A DNA stretch of 64,000 bases from Bog-473 sp963743785. Its GTDB lineage: Bacteria; Actinomycetota; Acidimicrobiia; Acidimicrobiales; RAAP-2. The notes below the pieces were generated by a model. It had not been told where the DNA came from. It did no database searches and saw only the letters and a program-made list of their open reading frames with translations. The stretch covers positions 62,001 through 126,000 of the forward strand of contig CAVURD010000013.1 in NCBI GenBank assembly GCA_963743785.1. Reading direction: 5' to 3'. Shown here piece after piece: positions 28,630 through 37,313 of this stretch; positions within the stretch are counted from its first letter, which is position 1; every line of letters begins with the position of its first letter. Made by a program: the position numbers and the translations under genes.

Positions 28630-29334
28630 CGAGATCAGTCTTCTCGCCAGCCGGCGCGCCATCAAGCGCCGGTTGCGGTCTCGCATCGGAGCAGCCATGC
28701 CCGGGGGTTGCGGGTCGGCCCCGCCCTTCGGCGCTGGAGGTCGGGTCGGGTCTGGCGCGATGGGGAAGAGTTGGGGATAGACGTCGGTCTGCTTGGGGAC
28801 GACGCCCAGAAAGGTGGGGAGAACGTAGGGATTTCCCGAAATCCCATTGACCTCGTCTGACGAGTGGCGCAAGGTGTCACCAGTTCGGAGACAGAAGCCC
28901 GCCGAACCCCAAACGACCGTCGCAAGGCGGGAGAGCGGGAAGCCGGAAGGAACGCCGCAAGGCAGCACCGAAGGTGGCCGAGAGAAAGTCGAAAGGCTGG
29001 ATCAAGGGTCGGCTTTGAGTCCCGCAAGGGGCTCGCGGTCGGAGCGGGACGAAGGAACCGGATACAGACGGTCCGTGTAACGGAACGGCGACTTCCCTGG
29101 AGCCGCCGGACCAGGCCCGGGTTTGGGATTGTCCGACACGATCTCGGCACGATGCCAGCGGGACGTCGCAGACGTAGCCCCGAGGAGCACGGGAGGCTTC
29201 GGCCGAACGGTTACTCGGGGTTGCGTCGCGCCCGGGGGCATGTCGAAGCGGACCGGGGCCGGATCGACCGGCCCGATCTCAAAGGTCCAGCCTCAACCGT
29301 TCGGCCTCAACCGTCCCGCCTCAACCGTCCATCG
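28630..29334. other. Long geneless stretch upstream of AraC
   Basis: About 705 bases with no ORF that has convincing protein character on either strand. The first 230 bases should contain the AraC promoter. The middle (28865-29110) is purine-rich and full of short hairpins, listed separately. From 29270 to 29335 the word CCTCAACCGT appears with variations about four times just beyond the nucleotidyltransferase stop. I see no tRNA or rRNA here. Confidence 0.5.
28865..29110 (+). ncRNA. Candidate structured RNA rich in GNRA-capped hairpins
   Basis: Read on the plus strand, at least four hairpins have GNRA loops: CCGTC-GCAA-GGCGG (28917-28930), GCC-GCAA-GGC (28954-28963), AGTC-GAAA-GGCT (28987-28998) and the seven-pair GAGTCCC-GCAA-GGGGCTC (29017-29034). 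A further hairpin TCCGT-GTA-ACGGA lies at 29072-29084. On the minus strand these loops would not be GNRA, which supports plus-strand transcription. Such loop density is typical of large folded RNAs. It does not match the conserved blocks of RNase P, tmRNA, SRP RNA or group II intron domain V that I could recall. Confidence 0.35.
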
Positions 29335-30201
29335 TCAAGGGGCCAGCGTCCACAGCTTGGCCGGGCGCTCACCGTGGCCGATCTGGTGGTCGATCTCGGC
29401 CTGGACCAGGGCGAGATCATCGGGATGGGTCACGCCGATGCACCGACCCGATGCCGGCAGGACCGTGAAGGTGGTGGTGGCCAAGGACTGGGCCACCACT
29501 TCGGGGAGGAGCACCTCGGCCTCCTCCGAGGCGCCGGTGGCCGAGTCCATGGCGGCCTGCAACGTCTGGTGAAAGGCCGGTGTGAACCCCCAGAGGTTCA
29601 TGGAGACCCGGGCGTCGGGCGAGATCAACTCGGGCTGCCGGCCGTCGTCGGAACGGAAGTCGCCGTTGTCGAGGGGAGTGACCGCCCGGCGCTCGTCGAC
29701 CCCCAGCAGCCGGCCGTCGTCGGAGACCGAGCAGATCCCGCGGGTGACCGGCGACCGGCCGACCATGGCATCGGCCAGGCGGAAACCGACCAGTGCGTCG
29801 GTGGGCCGTTCGCCGCGCAGGTGACCGGCCAGGAGCGTGGTGGCGGCCAGCCCGTAGATGTCGTCGGCGTTGGCCACCCCGTAGGGCGCGTCGCCCACGT
29901 GCTTCGACGCCGACAGCACGGCGTCGACCGTGCCGAGCGGCGCCGCCTGCAAAGCGAACGCCACGTCGACGTCGGCGGGCCAGACGTGCTCGATGTGATA
30001 GCGGATGGCCGGGCCGGTGTCGGGGCCCAGCACGACGACGATGGTCCCGAAGCCGGCTTGCCGGGCGTCACTGGCCACCAGGTCGATCACCGCTTCGCCG
30101 TGGCCCCCGACCGGGGCCAGGGGTTTCACGCCGCCATAGCGGCGGGCCCGCCCCGCCGCCAGGATGATGAAGGAGGGTGCTGCGATGGTGGGGGCGCTCA
30201 C
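29335..30201 (-). CDS. MobA/GlmU-like nucleotidyltransferase
   Basis: 288-residue nucleotide-sugar-type transferase. The N-terminal signature IILAAGRARRYGGVKPLAPV is the glycine-rich NTP-binding loop. GTVDAVLSASKHVG and the metal-binding VANADDIYG follow. The later part (SMNLWGFTPAFHQTLQAAMD) resembles sugar-1-phosphate nucleotidyltransferases. It should form an NDP-activated sugar or cofactor, but which one is unclear. GTG at 30201 overlaps the stop of the KAS III gene (GTGA), so it is the last gene of the minus-strand operon. Confidence 0.82.
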   Translation of the reverse strand: MSAPTIAAPSFIILAAGRARRYGGVKPLAPVGGHGEAVIDLVASDARQAGFGTIVVVLGPDTGPAIRYHIEHVWPADVDVAFALQAAPLGTVDAVLSASKHVGDAPYGVANADDIYGLAATTLLAGHLRGERPTDALVGFRLADAMVGRSPVTRGICSVSDDGRLLGVDERRAVTPLDNGDFRSDDGRQPELISPDARVSMNLWGFTPAFHQTLQAAMDSATGASEEAEVLLPEVVAQSLATTTFTVLPASGRCIGVTHPDDLALVQAEIDHQIGHGERPAKLWTLAP

Positions 30202-31124
30202 GCGCCCCAACGGAGGACGGCGCTGGCCCAGGTCATGCCCCCGCCGAACCCGGCCAGAAGGAGGTGGTCGCCCTCGTGCACCCGCCCCATGGCCAGGGCG
30301 TCGTGCAGGGCGAGCGGGATGGAGGCCGACGACGTGTTGCCGTAGCGGTCGATGACCGAGACGGCCCGCTCCTCGGGGATGTGCAGCCGCTGGCACGCCG
30401 CTTGGATGATGCGCAGGTTGGCCTGGTGGGGGACGAGCAGCGAGATGTCGTCGGGACCGAGACCGGCGTCGGCCATGGCCTCCTCGGCCGATTCGACGAC
30501 CGCCCGGACGGCTTTGCGGAAGACTTCCTTGCCGTCCATGGTGAGGAACCCGCCGTGCTCGCACTTGAGCAGGTGGCGCAGCGAGCCGTCGGAATGCAGG
30601 TTCCAGCTGAGCAGCTGACCCGGGCCGTCGACCGGTTCGATCACCACGGCGCCGGCGCCGTCGCCGACGATCACCGCCAGGGAGCGGTCGTCCCAGTCGG
30701 TGACCTTCGAGAGGGTCTCCGAGCCGATGAGCAGGATGGGCCCGGAGCCGGCGGCGATGAGCCCGGCCACGGTGACGATCCCGTAGACGAAGCCCGAGCA
30801 GGCGGCGTTGATGTCGAAGGCGCCCCCGTTGATCCCCAGGGCGTCCTGGACCGTGGGTGAGGTGCCCGGGATGATGGCGTCCGGGGTGGTGGTGGCCAGG
30901 ATCAGATGGTCGATCTCGGCCGCCGTACGCCCGGCGTCGTCCAGCGCCGCCTGCCCGGCTTCGGTGGCCAGGCCCGAGGTGGTGCCGCCGATGTGGCGTT
31001 GGCGGATGCCCGTGCGTTCGACGATCCAGCTGTCGCTGGTGTCGAGGCTGGCGGCCAGGTCGTCGTTGGTCACGATCTTGTCCGGCACGGCGATGCCGCA
31101 GCCGGTGATGCGAATGCCTCTCAC
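30198..31124 (-). CDS. fabH: Beta-ketoacyl-ACP synthase III (KAS III)
   Basis: Condensing enzyme that starts fatty-acid or polyketide chains from an acyl-CoA. 308 residues. Catalytic triad visible: Cys in NAACSGFVYG (about 108), His in PHQANLRII and Asn in GNTSSASIPL. GGGMTWASAVLRW is the usual C-terminus. It is embedded between a thiolase and a nucleotidyltransferase, not in a fab cluster, so a specialised starter role is as likely as housekeeping FabH. GTG start overlaps the thiolase stop by four bases. Confidence 0.93.
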   Translation of the reverse strand: MRGIRITGCGIAVPDKIVTNDDLAASLDTSDSWIVERTGIRQRHIGGTTSGLATEAGQAALDDAGRTAAEIDHLILATTTPDAIIPGTSPTVQDALGINGGAFDINAACSGFVYGIVTVAGLIAAGSGPILLIGSETLSKVTDWDDRSLAVIVGDGAGAVVIEPVDGPGQLLSWNLHSDGSLRHLLKCEHGGFLTMDGKEVFRKAVRAVVESAEEAMADAGLGPDDISLLVPHQANLRIIQAACQRLHIPEERAVSVIDRYGNTSSASIPLALHDALAMGRVHEGDHLLLAGFGGGMTWASAVLRWGA

Positions 31125-32326
31125 GCGTCCGCCTGCGCCCCGGCCGTCAGCGCGTGGATGGCGATGAAGCCGGCGTCACCTTCGATGATGCCGCCCGAGT
31201 TGACGGCCAGGCCCAACCGGGCCCGGCCCACCTGGCGCCCCACCGCACGCCCGCGCAACTGGTTGGCCAACTCCACCACCTGGGCCAGCCCGGTGGCGCC
31301 CAGGGGATGCCCCCGGCCCACCAGGCCACCCGAAGAGTTGACCACCAATCCGGGTGTCTCGATGCCGGTGTCACCCGATTCGGTGGCCGGGCCGGCCTCT
31401 CCTACCGGGAAGAGCCCGAGCGACTCGAGGGCGTAGATCTCCTCCGCCGCCGTGGCGTCGTGCAGCTCGACCAGGTCGACGTCGGAGGGGCCCACGCCGG
31501 CAGCTTCCCAGGCGGCGTCGGCGGTCTGGGTCATTCGGTCGTGGTAGTCGAGGAGTCCATTGCCGGAGCGGGCCACCGAAGCGATGATACGAGGAGCGGA
31601 GGCCGGGGCGGCGACGGCGGGGCCGGCCACGATGGCGGCGGCCGCACCGTCGGTGAAGGAGCTGCACATGAGTCGGGTCAAGATGCCCGCCACCTGCGGC
31701 GCCGACAGCACCTCCTCGATGGTGCGCGTGCGCTGGCACTGGGCCAGCGGGTTGCGGGCCGCGTGGTCGAAGGACTTCACGGCGGCGGCGGCGATCTGGC
31801 GCAGGGTCACCCCACGCTCGGCCATGATCCGCTGGGCCCAGCCGTCGTTGAGTCCCATGAGGATGCTTCCGGCCGGGTTGTCGTCGGTGTGGGCCAGCCG
31901 GTCGTGCAGGTCGAGCCGGTAGTCGGCCGGCAACCCGTCCTCGATGCCGGCCATCGTCTCGCCGCGGTCTCCGGTCCACATCTTCTCCACCCCGAGGGCG
32001 AGCACCGGTCGATCCTGGGCGGCCGCCACCATGGTGGCCACGTGGAGGGCTGAACTTCCGCCGGCACACGAGTTGTCCACGTTGATGATGGCGACGTCGT
32101 TGAGCCCGGCCTTGCGGAGCCAGGACTGCCCACGCACGCAGGCCTGGTTGTTCAGCCGTCCCCCCGTGGCGTTGCCGACGACGACCAGGCCGAGCTCGCC
32201 CGGCGACAGGCCGGCGTCGCCCAGGGCTTCATAGACGGCCTGGTAGGCCATCGTCTCGGGGGAGAGGTCACGGCGGCTCATGTCTGTCATGCCGGTACCG
32301 AGAATGGCGATGGGGGTGCTGCTCAT
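31121..32326 (-). CDS. Thiolase / SCP-x-type lipid-transfer thiolase
   Basis: 401 residues of thiolase fold. The acyl-accepting Cys is in INVDNSCAGGSSALHVA. The second half has LVELHDATAAEEIYALESLG and NSSGGLVGRGHPLGATGLAQ, whose HPLGATG holds the catalytic His. The HDATA and late motifs resemble the SCP-x/Ltp group used in steroid side-chain and branched acyl degradation, not FadA. No DUF35 partner is seen beside it. It starts 14 bases after the LLM gene and overlaps fabH, so it sits inside the operon. Substrate unknown. Confidence 0.87.
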   Translation of the reverse strand: MSSTPIAILGTGMTDMSRRDLSPETMAYQAVYEALGDAGLSPGELGLVVVGNATGGRLNNQACVRGQSWLRKAGLNDVAIINVDNSCAGGSSALHVATMVAAAQDRPVLALGVEKMWTGDRGETMAGIEDGLPADYRLDLHDRLAHTDDNPAGSILMGLNDGWAQRIMAERGVTLRQIAAAAVKSFDHAARNPLAQCQRTRTIEEVLSAPQVAGILTRLMCSSFTDGAAAAIVAGPAVAAPASAPRIIASVARSGNGLLDYHDRMTQTADAAWEAAGVGPSDVDLVELHDATAAEEIYALESLGLFPVGEAGPATESGDTGIETPGLVVNSSGGLVGRGHPLGATGLAQVVELANQLRGRAVGRQVGRARLGLAVNSGGIIEGDAGFIAIHALTAGAQADA

Positions 32327-32339
32327 GCGGTCGTACTCA

Positions 32340-33341
32340 TCAGGTCACTCCTACCGGGACGGCACCCGTCGTACTTGTCGTGCTGGTCGTGGCGGCGAAG
32401 GCGGCCCGCAACGCGGTGAAGTGCGCCAGGGCGCAGGTGCCGGCCACCATGACGATGACGTGGCGGGCCCCGGCCTGCGCGAAGCGGTGCAGTTGGGCGG
32501 CACAGGCGTCGGCGGGACCGGCCACCAGATGGCGGTGGAACGCCTTGGTGGGGAGGCCGTAGAGCTCCGACAGCCACTGCGACCCACGCTGGTGGGCGCC
32601 CCCGTCTGGTTCGTCGTCGTCACCGACGTGCACGAAGACCACCACGCCCGGCGTGACGACATCGGGTTGGCGCCCGGCCTGCACGGTCTCACGGCGCAGC
32701 GCGTCGAGGGCTGGCCCGTACTCGTCCACGGTGAGGAACAGGGGTATCCAGGCATCGCCGACCGCGGCGGCCCGCCGGCGAGCAGCCGCGCTGGCGCCAC
32801 CGATCCACAGCGGCACCCGGGGCGACGCTGGGAGTTGGCGGTACTCCGGTGCCGGACCGCCGGCGCTGGCCCAGGCGTCCTGCAGGGCAGCGATGCCGGC
32901 ATCCATGAGGCGACCCCGACGGTGGTAATCGACTCCGGCCCGCGCGTACTCGTCGGCGTGGATCCCCACGCCCAGTCCCAACACGAACCGTCCTTCGGCC
33001 AGATGTTGGAGCGAGGTGACCTGTTTGGCCACCGCGGAGGGCTGGCGCAGTGGGAGTTGAAGGATGCAGCTGCCCAGGGTCAGGCGCTCGGTGGCAGTAG
33101 CGGCGACGGCCAGCGTGGTGAGGCACTCGTTGATGGGATGGGGCCAGAAGAGGTGGTCCACCGCCCACAGCGAGTCCGCTCCAGCGGCCTCGATGCGCCG
33201 GCAGAGCTCGGCCAGCGCACCGGCGCCGGACTCGGTAGTACCTGCAGTACCACCATCTTCAGCTGGGAGTTCCCCCTGCATGGTGGCGGGGAGGATCAAT
33301 CCGAGGGCCGGACGATGCATTCCGTTTCCTACCGGCGTCAC
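32340..33341 (-). CDS. LLM-class F420-dependent oxidoreductase
   Basis: 333 residues, luciferase-like barrel. ADSLWAVDHLFWPHP is the N-terminal substrate loop, LTLGSCILQLPLRQPSAVAK and LAEGRFVLGLGVG are the conserved LLM core, and VPLWIGGASAAARRRAA is the phosphate/flavin-binding stretch. The LGVG form favours F420 over FMN. GTG at 33341 or ATG at 33320 could be the start. The C-terminus is a Thr/Ser-rich tip. Genomic position before thiolase and KAS III suggests an oxidation step on an acyl chain (inference). Confidence 0.87.
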   Translation of the reverse strand: MTPVGNGMHRPALGLILPATMQGELPAEDGGTAGTTESGAGALAELCRRIEAAGADSLWAVDHLFWPHPINECLTTLAVAATATERLTLGSCILQLPLRQPSAVAKQVTSLQHLAEGRFVLGLGVGIHADEYARAGVDYHRRGRLMDAGIAALQDAWASAGGPAPEYRQLPASPRVPLWIGGASAAARRRAAAVGDAWIPLFLTVDEYGPALDALRRETVQAGRQPDVVTPGVVVFVHVGDDDEPDGGAHQRGSQWLSELYGLPTKAFHRHLVAGPADACAAQLHRFAQAGARHVIVMVAGTCALAHFTALRAAFAATTSTTSTTGAVPVGVT

Positions 33342-33385
33342 ACCGACATGTTACGCATCAGGCGTGGTGCTGCCCACTTGGGCCA

Positions 33386-33840
33386 TCACGACCCGGCGAC
33401 GGCGCCCTGGGCGCCGCCCGGAGCACCCAGAACGGCCAGGGTGCAGCGGGCCTGGCAGATGACCCGTTCGTTCATCGTCGGTCAGGCTGATGGACCAGAC
33501 CTGGACGGTCCGCCCGGCCCGCAGCGGGGTGGCGGTGGCGGTGAGGTGCCCGTCGCGTAGCGAGCGCAGATGGCTGGCGTTGATCTCGATACCCACCACT
33601 TGGCGATCGGGACCGGCGGCCAGGGACCGCACCGAGGCTGGCGGCCGACTCGGCCAGCAGCGCCGAGACCCCGCCATGGAGGATCCCGTAGGGCTGGTGG
33701 ACCTTCCAGGTCACCGGCAGGCGGAGGACGACCCGGGTCGACTCGGCTTCGAGCACCTCGACGTCGAGGAGCTCGTGAATGTCGTGACGACCACTCGGGA
33801 ACGGCCGACGATCATCCGGTGCGGTGGGAGCAGGGGACAC
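33386..33840 (-). CDS. Hotdog-fold thioesterase (PaaI-like), two frameshifts
   Basis: Acyl-CoA thioesterase of the PaaI group: HQPYGILHGGVSALLAESAA carries the catalytic HGG motif, then VVGIEINASHLRSLRDGHLT and VQVWSISLTDDE complete the hotdog sheet. The frame breaks near 33640 and near 33470, and total length fits two extra bases. Across the second, ERVICQARCTLAVLG gives the usual last strand. GTG start at 33840. It ends 45 bases before the LLM gene on the same strand and may be the first gene of that operon. It is divergent from threonine aldolase, 37 bases apart. Confidence 0.82.
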
Positions 33841-33877
33841 GGCGGGATGTTACCGGTGCCCCCGTTAGGGTGAACGC

Positions 33878-34897
33878 GTGGCCGGCCTGGTCGATCTGCG
33901 CAGCGACACGGTCACCCGACCGACACCGACCATGCGGCGCGCCATGGCCGACGCCGAGGTGGGCGACGACGACTACGGGGAAGATCCCACCGTGCGCGCG
34001 CTGGAGGAGGCGTTCGCCCAACGCATCGGCAAGCCGGCTGCACTCTTCGTCCCCTCGGGCACCATGGCCAACCAGATCGCCGTGCGGCTCCTGGCCACGC
34101 CCGGAACCGCCGTGGTGGCCGGGGCGCGCCATCACCTCGTGGCCTACGAGTACGGCGCCGCGGCGCGCAATGCGGGAGTGCAGTTCCATACCGTCGATGA
34201 CGCCGACGGAATGATCGCGCCCGACGCGGTCACATGGGCGCGCGCGGCGTCGGCGTACCACCAGCCCGCCGTCTCGCTCGTCTGCCTGGAGAACACCCAC
34301 ATGGCGGCCTCGGGGGCCCCTTGGTCGATGGAACGGTTGGGTGCGGTGATCGGCGCGGCCGGGGACCTCCCCGTCCACCTCGACGGCGCCCGCCTCTTCA
34401 ACGCCGAGGTGGCCACCGGGATACCGGTCTCGGCCTGGGCGGCTCCGGCCACCACGGTCATGTGCTGTCTCTCCAAGGGCCTGTGCGCCCCGGTGGGCTC
34501 GCTGCTGGCGGGGTCGACCGAGGTGGTGACCCGGGGCCGGCTCGAGCGCAAACGCCTGGGCGGCGGCATGCGCCAGGCCGGCGTCCTGGCCGCACCCGGT
34601 CTGGTGGCGCTGAGCCAGATGGTCGATGGCCTGGCGGACGACCACGCGCGGGCGGCCCGATTGGCCGACGCGGTGGCGGGGCGGTGGCCGGACTGCGGTC
34701 TCGACCCGGCCTCGGTGCGCACCAACATCGTGACCTTCCCGCACCCCGAGCCAGAAGCGTTGCTGGCCCACCTTGAAGGCAAGGGGGTCATGGCCGGCAC
34801 CATCGCGCCGAACGTGGTCCGACTGGTCACGCACCACGACGTCGACGATGCCGGAATCGAGCGAGCGGTCGGCGCGCTGGCCAGCGCGCCGACCTGA
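33878..34897 (+). CDS. Low-specificity L-threonine aldolase
   Basis: PLP enzyme splitting threonine (or allo-threonine) to glycine and acetaldehyde. 339 residues. VDLRSDTVTRPTPTMRRAM opens the family, FVPSGTMANQIAVR follows, HLDGARLFNAEVATG places the Asp over PLP, and CLSKGLCAPVGSLLAG has the Schiff-base lysine. GTG start at 33878. The next gene, an LLM oxidoreductase, starts nine bases after its stop, so the two are probably co-transcribed although no pathway link is known. Confidence 0.92.
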   Translation: MAGLVDLRSDTVTRPTPTMRRAMADAEVGDDDYGEDPTVRALEEAFAQRIGKPAALFVPSGTMANQIAVRLLATPGTAVVAGARHHLVAYEYGAAARNAGVQFHTVDDADGMIAPDAVTWARAASAYHQPAVSLVCLENTHMAASGAPWSMERLGAVIGAAGDLPVHLDGARLFNAEVATGIPVSAWAAPATTVMCCLSKGLCAPVGSLLAGSTEVVTRGRLERKRLGGGMRQAGVLAAPGLVALSQMVDGLADDHARAARLADAVAGRWPDCGLDPASVRTNIVTFPHPEPEALLAHLEGKGVMAGTIAPNVVRLVTHHDVDDAGIERAVGALASAPT

Positions 34898-34906
34898 AGG
34901 GAAACC

Positions 34907-35800
34907 ATGAAGATCCGAATCGGTGTCAGTGCCGGGGGCCAGGACCTGGCACCCGCGGCAATGTCGGCGTTGGGGCGGGCCGTCTCCGAGTGCGGATTCG
35001 ACTCCGTGTGGCTGCCCGAGGTGTTGTCGCGTCCGGGCCCGGACCCCCTGGTCGGACTGGCCTGGGTCTCGGGGTCCTGCCCCGGACTGAAGATCGGCAC
35101 CACCATGCTGCTGCCCGGCCGGAACCTGGTGCGCTTGGCCAAAGCGGTGGCCACCCTCGACCTGCTCTCGGGCGGCCGCTTCCTGCTCACCTTCGTGCCC
35201 GGTCTGTCCATCGGCGGTGAACGCAGTGCCGTCGGGATTCCATCGGCCGAGCGGGGGAAGCTGATGGATGAGGCCCTCCCGGTGTTGCGCCGCCTCTGGT
35301 CCGGTGAGGCGGTCAGTCATGAGGGGCCGGTCGGCTCGTTCACCGACGTGGCCGTCTCGCCCCGTCCGGTGCAAGACCCGTTCGACGTGTGGCTGGGCGG
35401 CAATGTGCCCGCCGCGCTGGAGCGGTGCGGCCGGATCGGCGACGGGTATCTCCCGGCCTTTTGCACGCCCGGAGATGCGGCGTCGGCCAAGGTGGTGATC
35501 GACCGGGTGGCGGCCGAGCACGGTCGGGCCATCAGCCCCGAACATTTCGGCGTCAGCCTGGCCTACGCCCCCCCGGGCACCGACCTGTCGGCGGCGCCGG
35601 TCAGCGCGTTGGCCCGGCGGGCTCGCGGCCGACCGCTGGAGGAGATCATCCCGGTGGGGCTCGACGGGTTGCGTGCGCTCATCGACGCCTTCCTGGCCGT
35701 GGGGTTCTCCAAGTTCGTCGTCCGTCCCCTGGCGCCGCCCGCCGAATGGCGCGCCGAACTCGAACCTCTGGCGGCTGCGGTGGGCGGGCTGCAGACGTGA
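34907..35800 (+). CDS. LLM-class F420-dependent oxidoreductase
   Basis: 297 residues, luciferase-like. IGVSAGGQDLAPAAMSALGR, LKIGTTMLLPGRNLVRLAKA, LDLLSGGRFLLTFVPGLSIG and FDVWLGGNVPAALERCG match the core of the short F420 branch. ATG follows GGGAAACC. Its stop overlaps the DUF6817 gene (GTGA), so the two products are made together and may act together. Third LLM enzyme in this window. Substrate unknown. Confidence 0.87.
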   Translation: MKIRIGVSAGGQDLAPAAMSALGRAVSECGFDSVWLPEVLSRPGPDPLVGLAWVSGSCPGLKIGTTMLLPGRNLVRLAKAVATLDLLSGGRFLLTFVPGLSIGGERSAVGIPSAERGKLMDEALPVLRRLWSGEAVSHEGPVGSFTDVAVSPRPVQDPFDVWLGGNVPAALERCGRIGDGYLPAFCTPGDAASAKVVIDRVAAEHGRAISPEHFGVSLAYAPPGTDLSAAPVSALARRARGRPLEEIIPVGLDGLRALIDAFLAVGFSKFVVRPLAPPAEWRAELEPLAAAVGGLQT

Positions 35801-36375
35801 CGGCGGTGGGGGCGGAGTCGGCGGACCGGCGCGCGGCCGCGCTGGCCTTCCTGCGCCGCCACGATGCCGACACCACACCCCATCTCTTCGGCGATCTGCT
35901 CACCCACCTGTGCGGGGTGGAGGAACTGGTCCGGGCCTGGGGCGGCTCCGATCTGCTGGCCCTCGCCGCGCTCGGGCACGCCACCTACGGCACCCATGGT
36001 TTCGAGCCCCACTTGCTCGAGTTGTCCGACCGCTCTGTCCTGGTCGGCACCATCGGGCCTGAAGCCGAAGGGCTGGTCTACTTCTACGACTCCTGTGACC
36101 GCGACCATTTCTATCCGCAGCTCGAAGCGCCCGACACCACGCTGGCCGACCTGAGATTCCGCGATCGTTTCGACGGGATCGACGTCAGACCGAGTGCCGA
36201 ACAGGTGACGCACTTCGTGGACTTGACCTACGCCAACGAGGCCGAGTTGGCCGCCACCTCTCCCGGCGGCCCGGCCGAGTGGACCTGGTTGGCCGATTTC
36301 TGCCGTCGTACCCGTCGTTGGGCCAGTCCGGGGTTCTTCGCCGGGGCCGCCGCCCTCCTGGCGATCGACGACTGA
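35797..36375 (+). CDS. DUF6817 domain protein
   Basis: 192 residues. It has the DUF6817 pattern: FGDLLTHLCGVEELVRAWGG, then LAALGHATYGTHGF. These place His residues as in HD-like metal sites, which hints at a small-molecule hydrolase or phosphatase, but this is not established. The second half (FVDLTYANEAELA) is conserved in shape only. No signal peptide. GTG start overlaps the LLM stop, so an accessory role for that enzyme is possible. Confidence 0.7.
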   Translation: MTAVGAESADRRAAALAFLRRHDADTTPHLFGDLLTHLCGVEELVRAWGGSDLLALAALGHATYGTHGFEPHLLELSDRSVLVGTIGPEAEGLVYFYDSCDRDHFYPQLEAPDTTLADLRFRDRFDGIDVRPSAEQVTHFVDLTYANEAELAATSPGGPAEWTWLADFCRRTRRWASPGFFAGAAALLAIDD

Positions 36376-36436
36376 ACCGGGCGGAACCGGGCCGAACCGG
36401 TTCGGGTGCGGCACCCTCTCCCATACGCTGCTGCGA

Positions 36437-37258
36437 GTGACCGATCGACCTCTCACCCTCATGGCTGTGCACGCCCATCCGGACGACGAGGCCACCGGCA
36501 CCGGAGGGATCCTGGCCCGGTACTCCGACGAAGGCATCCGCACCGTGCTGGTCACGTGCACCAACGGCGAGTTGGGCGACGGCCCGGGAGGGATCAAGCC
36601 GGAGGACCCGGCGCACGACGAGCGCACACTCGTCCCCCTGCGCCGCGCCGAGCTCGAGGCCAGTTGCCGGATCCTCGGTGTCTCGGACCTGGAATTGCTG
36701 GGCTATCACGACTCGGGCATGGAGGGGTGGCCCCAGAACGAAGCGCCCGACTCGTTCTGGCAGACGCCGGTCGACGTGGCCGGCCATCGCCTGGCCGGGC
36801 TCATGGAGCAGTACCGGCCCCAGGTCGTGGTCACCTATGACGCCAACGGCTTCTATGGGCATCCCGACCACATTCAGGCCAACCGGATCACCCACGCCGC
36901 CATGGCCGAATGCGGCATCCCCGACAAGCTCTACTACACCGCCATCCCCCGCTCGATGATCCGCGGCTTTGCCGAGACACTGGCCGAAGCCGGGATCGAG
37001 AGCCCGATCTCAGCGGAGGAGAATCCCGATTTCGGCACGCCGGACGAGCTCATCACCACCGCCATCGATTGCTCCTCGGTCGTGTCCCGCAAGTTCGCTT
37101 CGCTGGCGGCCCACGCCAGCCAGAGCGACAACATCTTCTTCTTGGAGATGGGGGAGGAGCTCTTCGGCACGGTCATGGGCACCGAGGTCTTCGTCCGGGT
37201 CTTCGATACGACCAACGCCCCCACACCCGAAGAGGACCTTTTCGCCGGCCTGCGCTGA
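36437..37258 (+). CDS. LmbE/PIG-L zinc deacetylase, Mca/MshB-like
   Basis: 273-residue N-acetylglucosaminyl-type deacetylase. Zinc site: MAVHAHPDDEATGTGGI (His, Asp near residue 13) and ANGFYGHPDHIQANRITH (His). In actinobacteria this family includes MshB of mycothiol synthesis and Mca, which cleaves mycothiol conjugates during detoxification. The sequence does not let me choose firmly between them. It starts 61 bases after the DUF6817 gene behind a GC-rich palindromic stretch and ends before a bidirectional hairpin. Confidence 0.88.
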   Translation: MTDRPLTLMAVHAHPDDEATGTGGILARYSDEGIRTVLVTCTNGELGDGPGGIKPEDPAHDERTLVPLRRAELEASCRILGVSDLELLGYHDSGMEGWPQNEAPDSFWQTPVDVAGHRLAGLMEQYRPQVVVTYDANGFYGHPDHIQANRITHAAMAECGIPDKLYYTAIPRSMIRGFAETLAEAGIESPISAEENPDFGTPDELITTAIDCSSVVSRKFASLAAHASQSDNIFFLEMGEELFGTVMGTEVFVRVFDTTNAPTPEEDLFAGLR

Positions 37259-37267
37259 CGAACTGAG

Positions 37268-37309
37268 CCGGGCCTGCGCCCCTGCTGGGAGGAGAAGGCG
37301 CAGACCCGG
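37268..37309. terminator. Bidirectional hairpin between convergent genes
   Basis: CCGGGCCTGCGCC pairs with GGCGCAGACCCGG around a 16-base loop, with a small internal mismatch. It lies between the stops of the deacetylase and the minus-strand membrane protein. No clear T run follows on either side, so termination strength is uncertain. Confidence 0.5.
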
Positions 37310-37313
37310 CCAG

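Noticed and set aside
28865..29110. RNase P RNA, tmRNA, SRP RNA or group II intron
   Set aside because: Conserved cores I know of these RNAs were not found and no reverse-transcriptase gene is near; only the general structured character remains.
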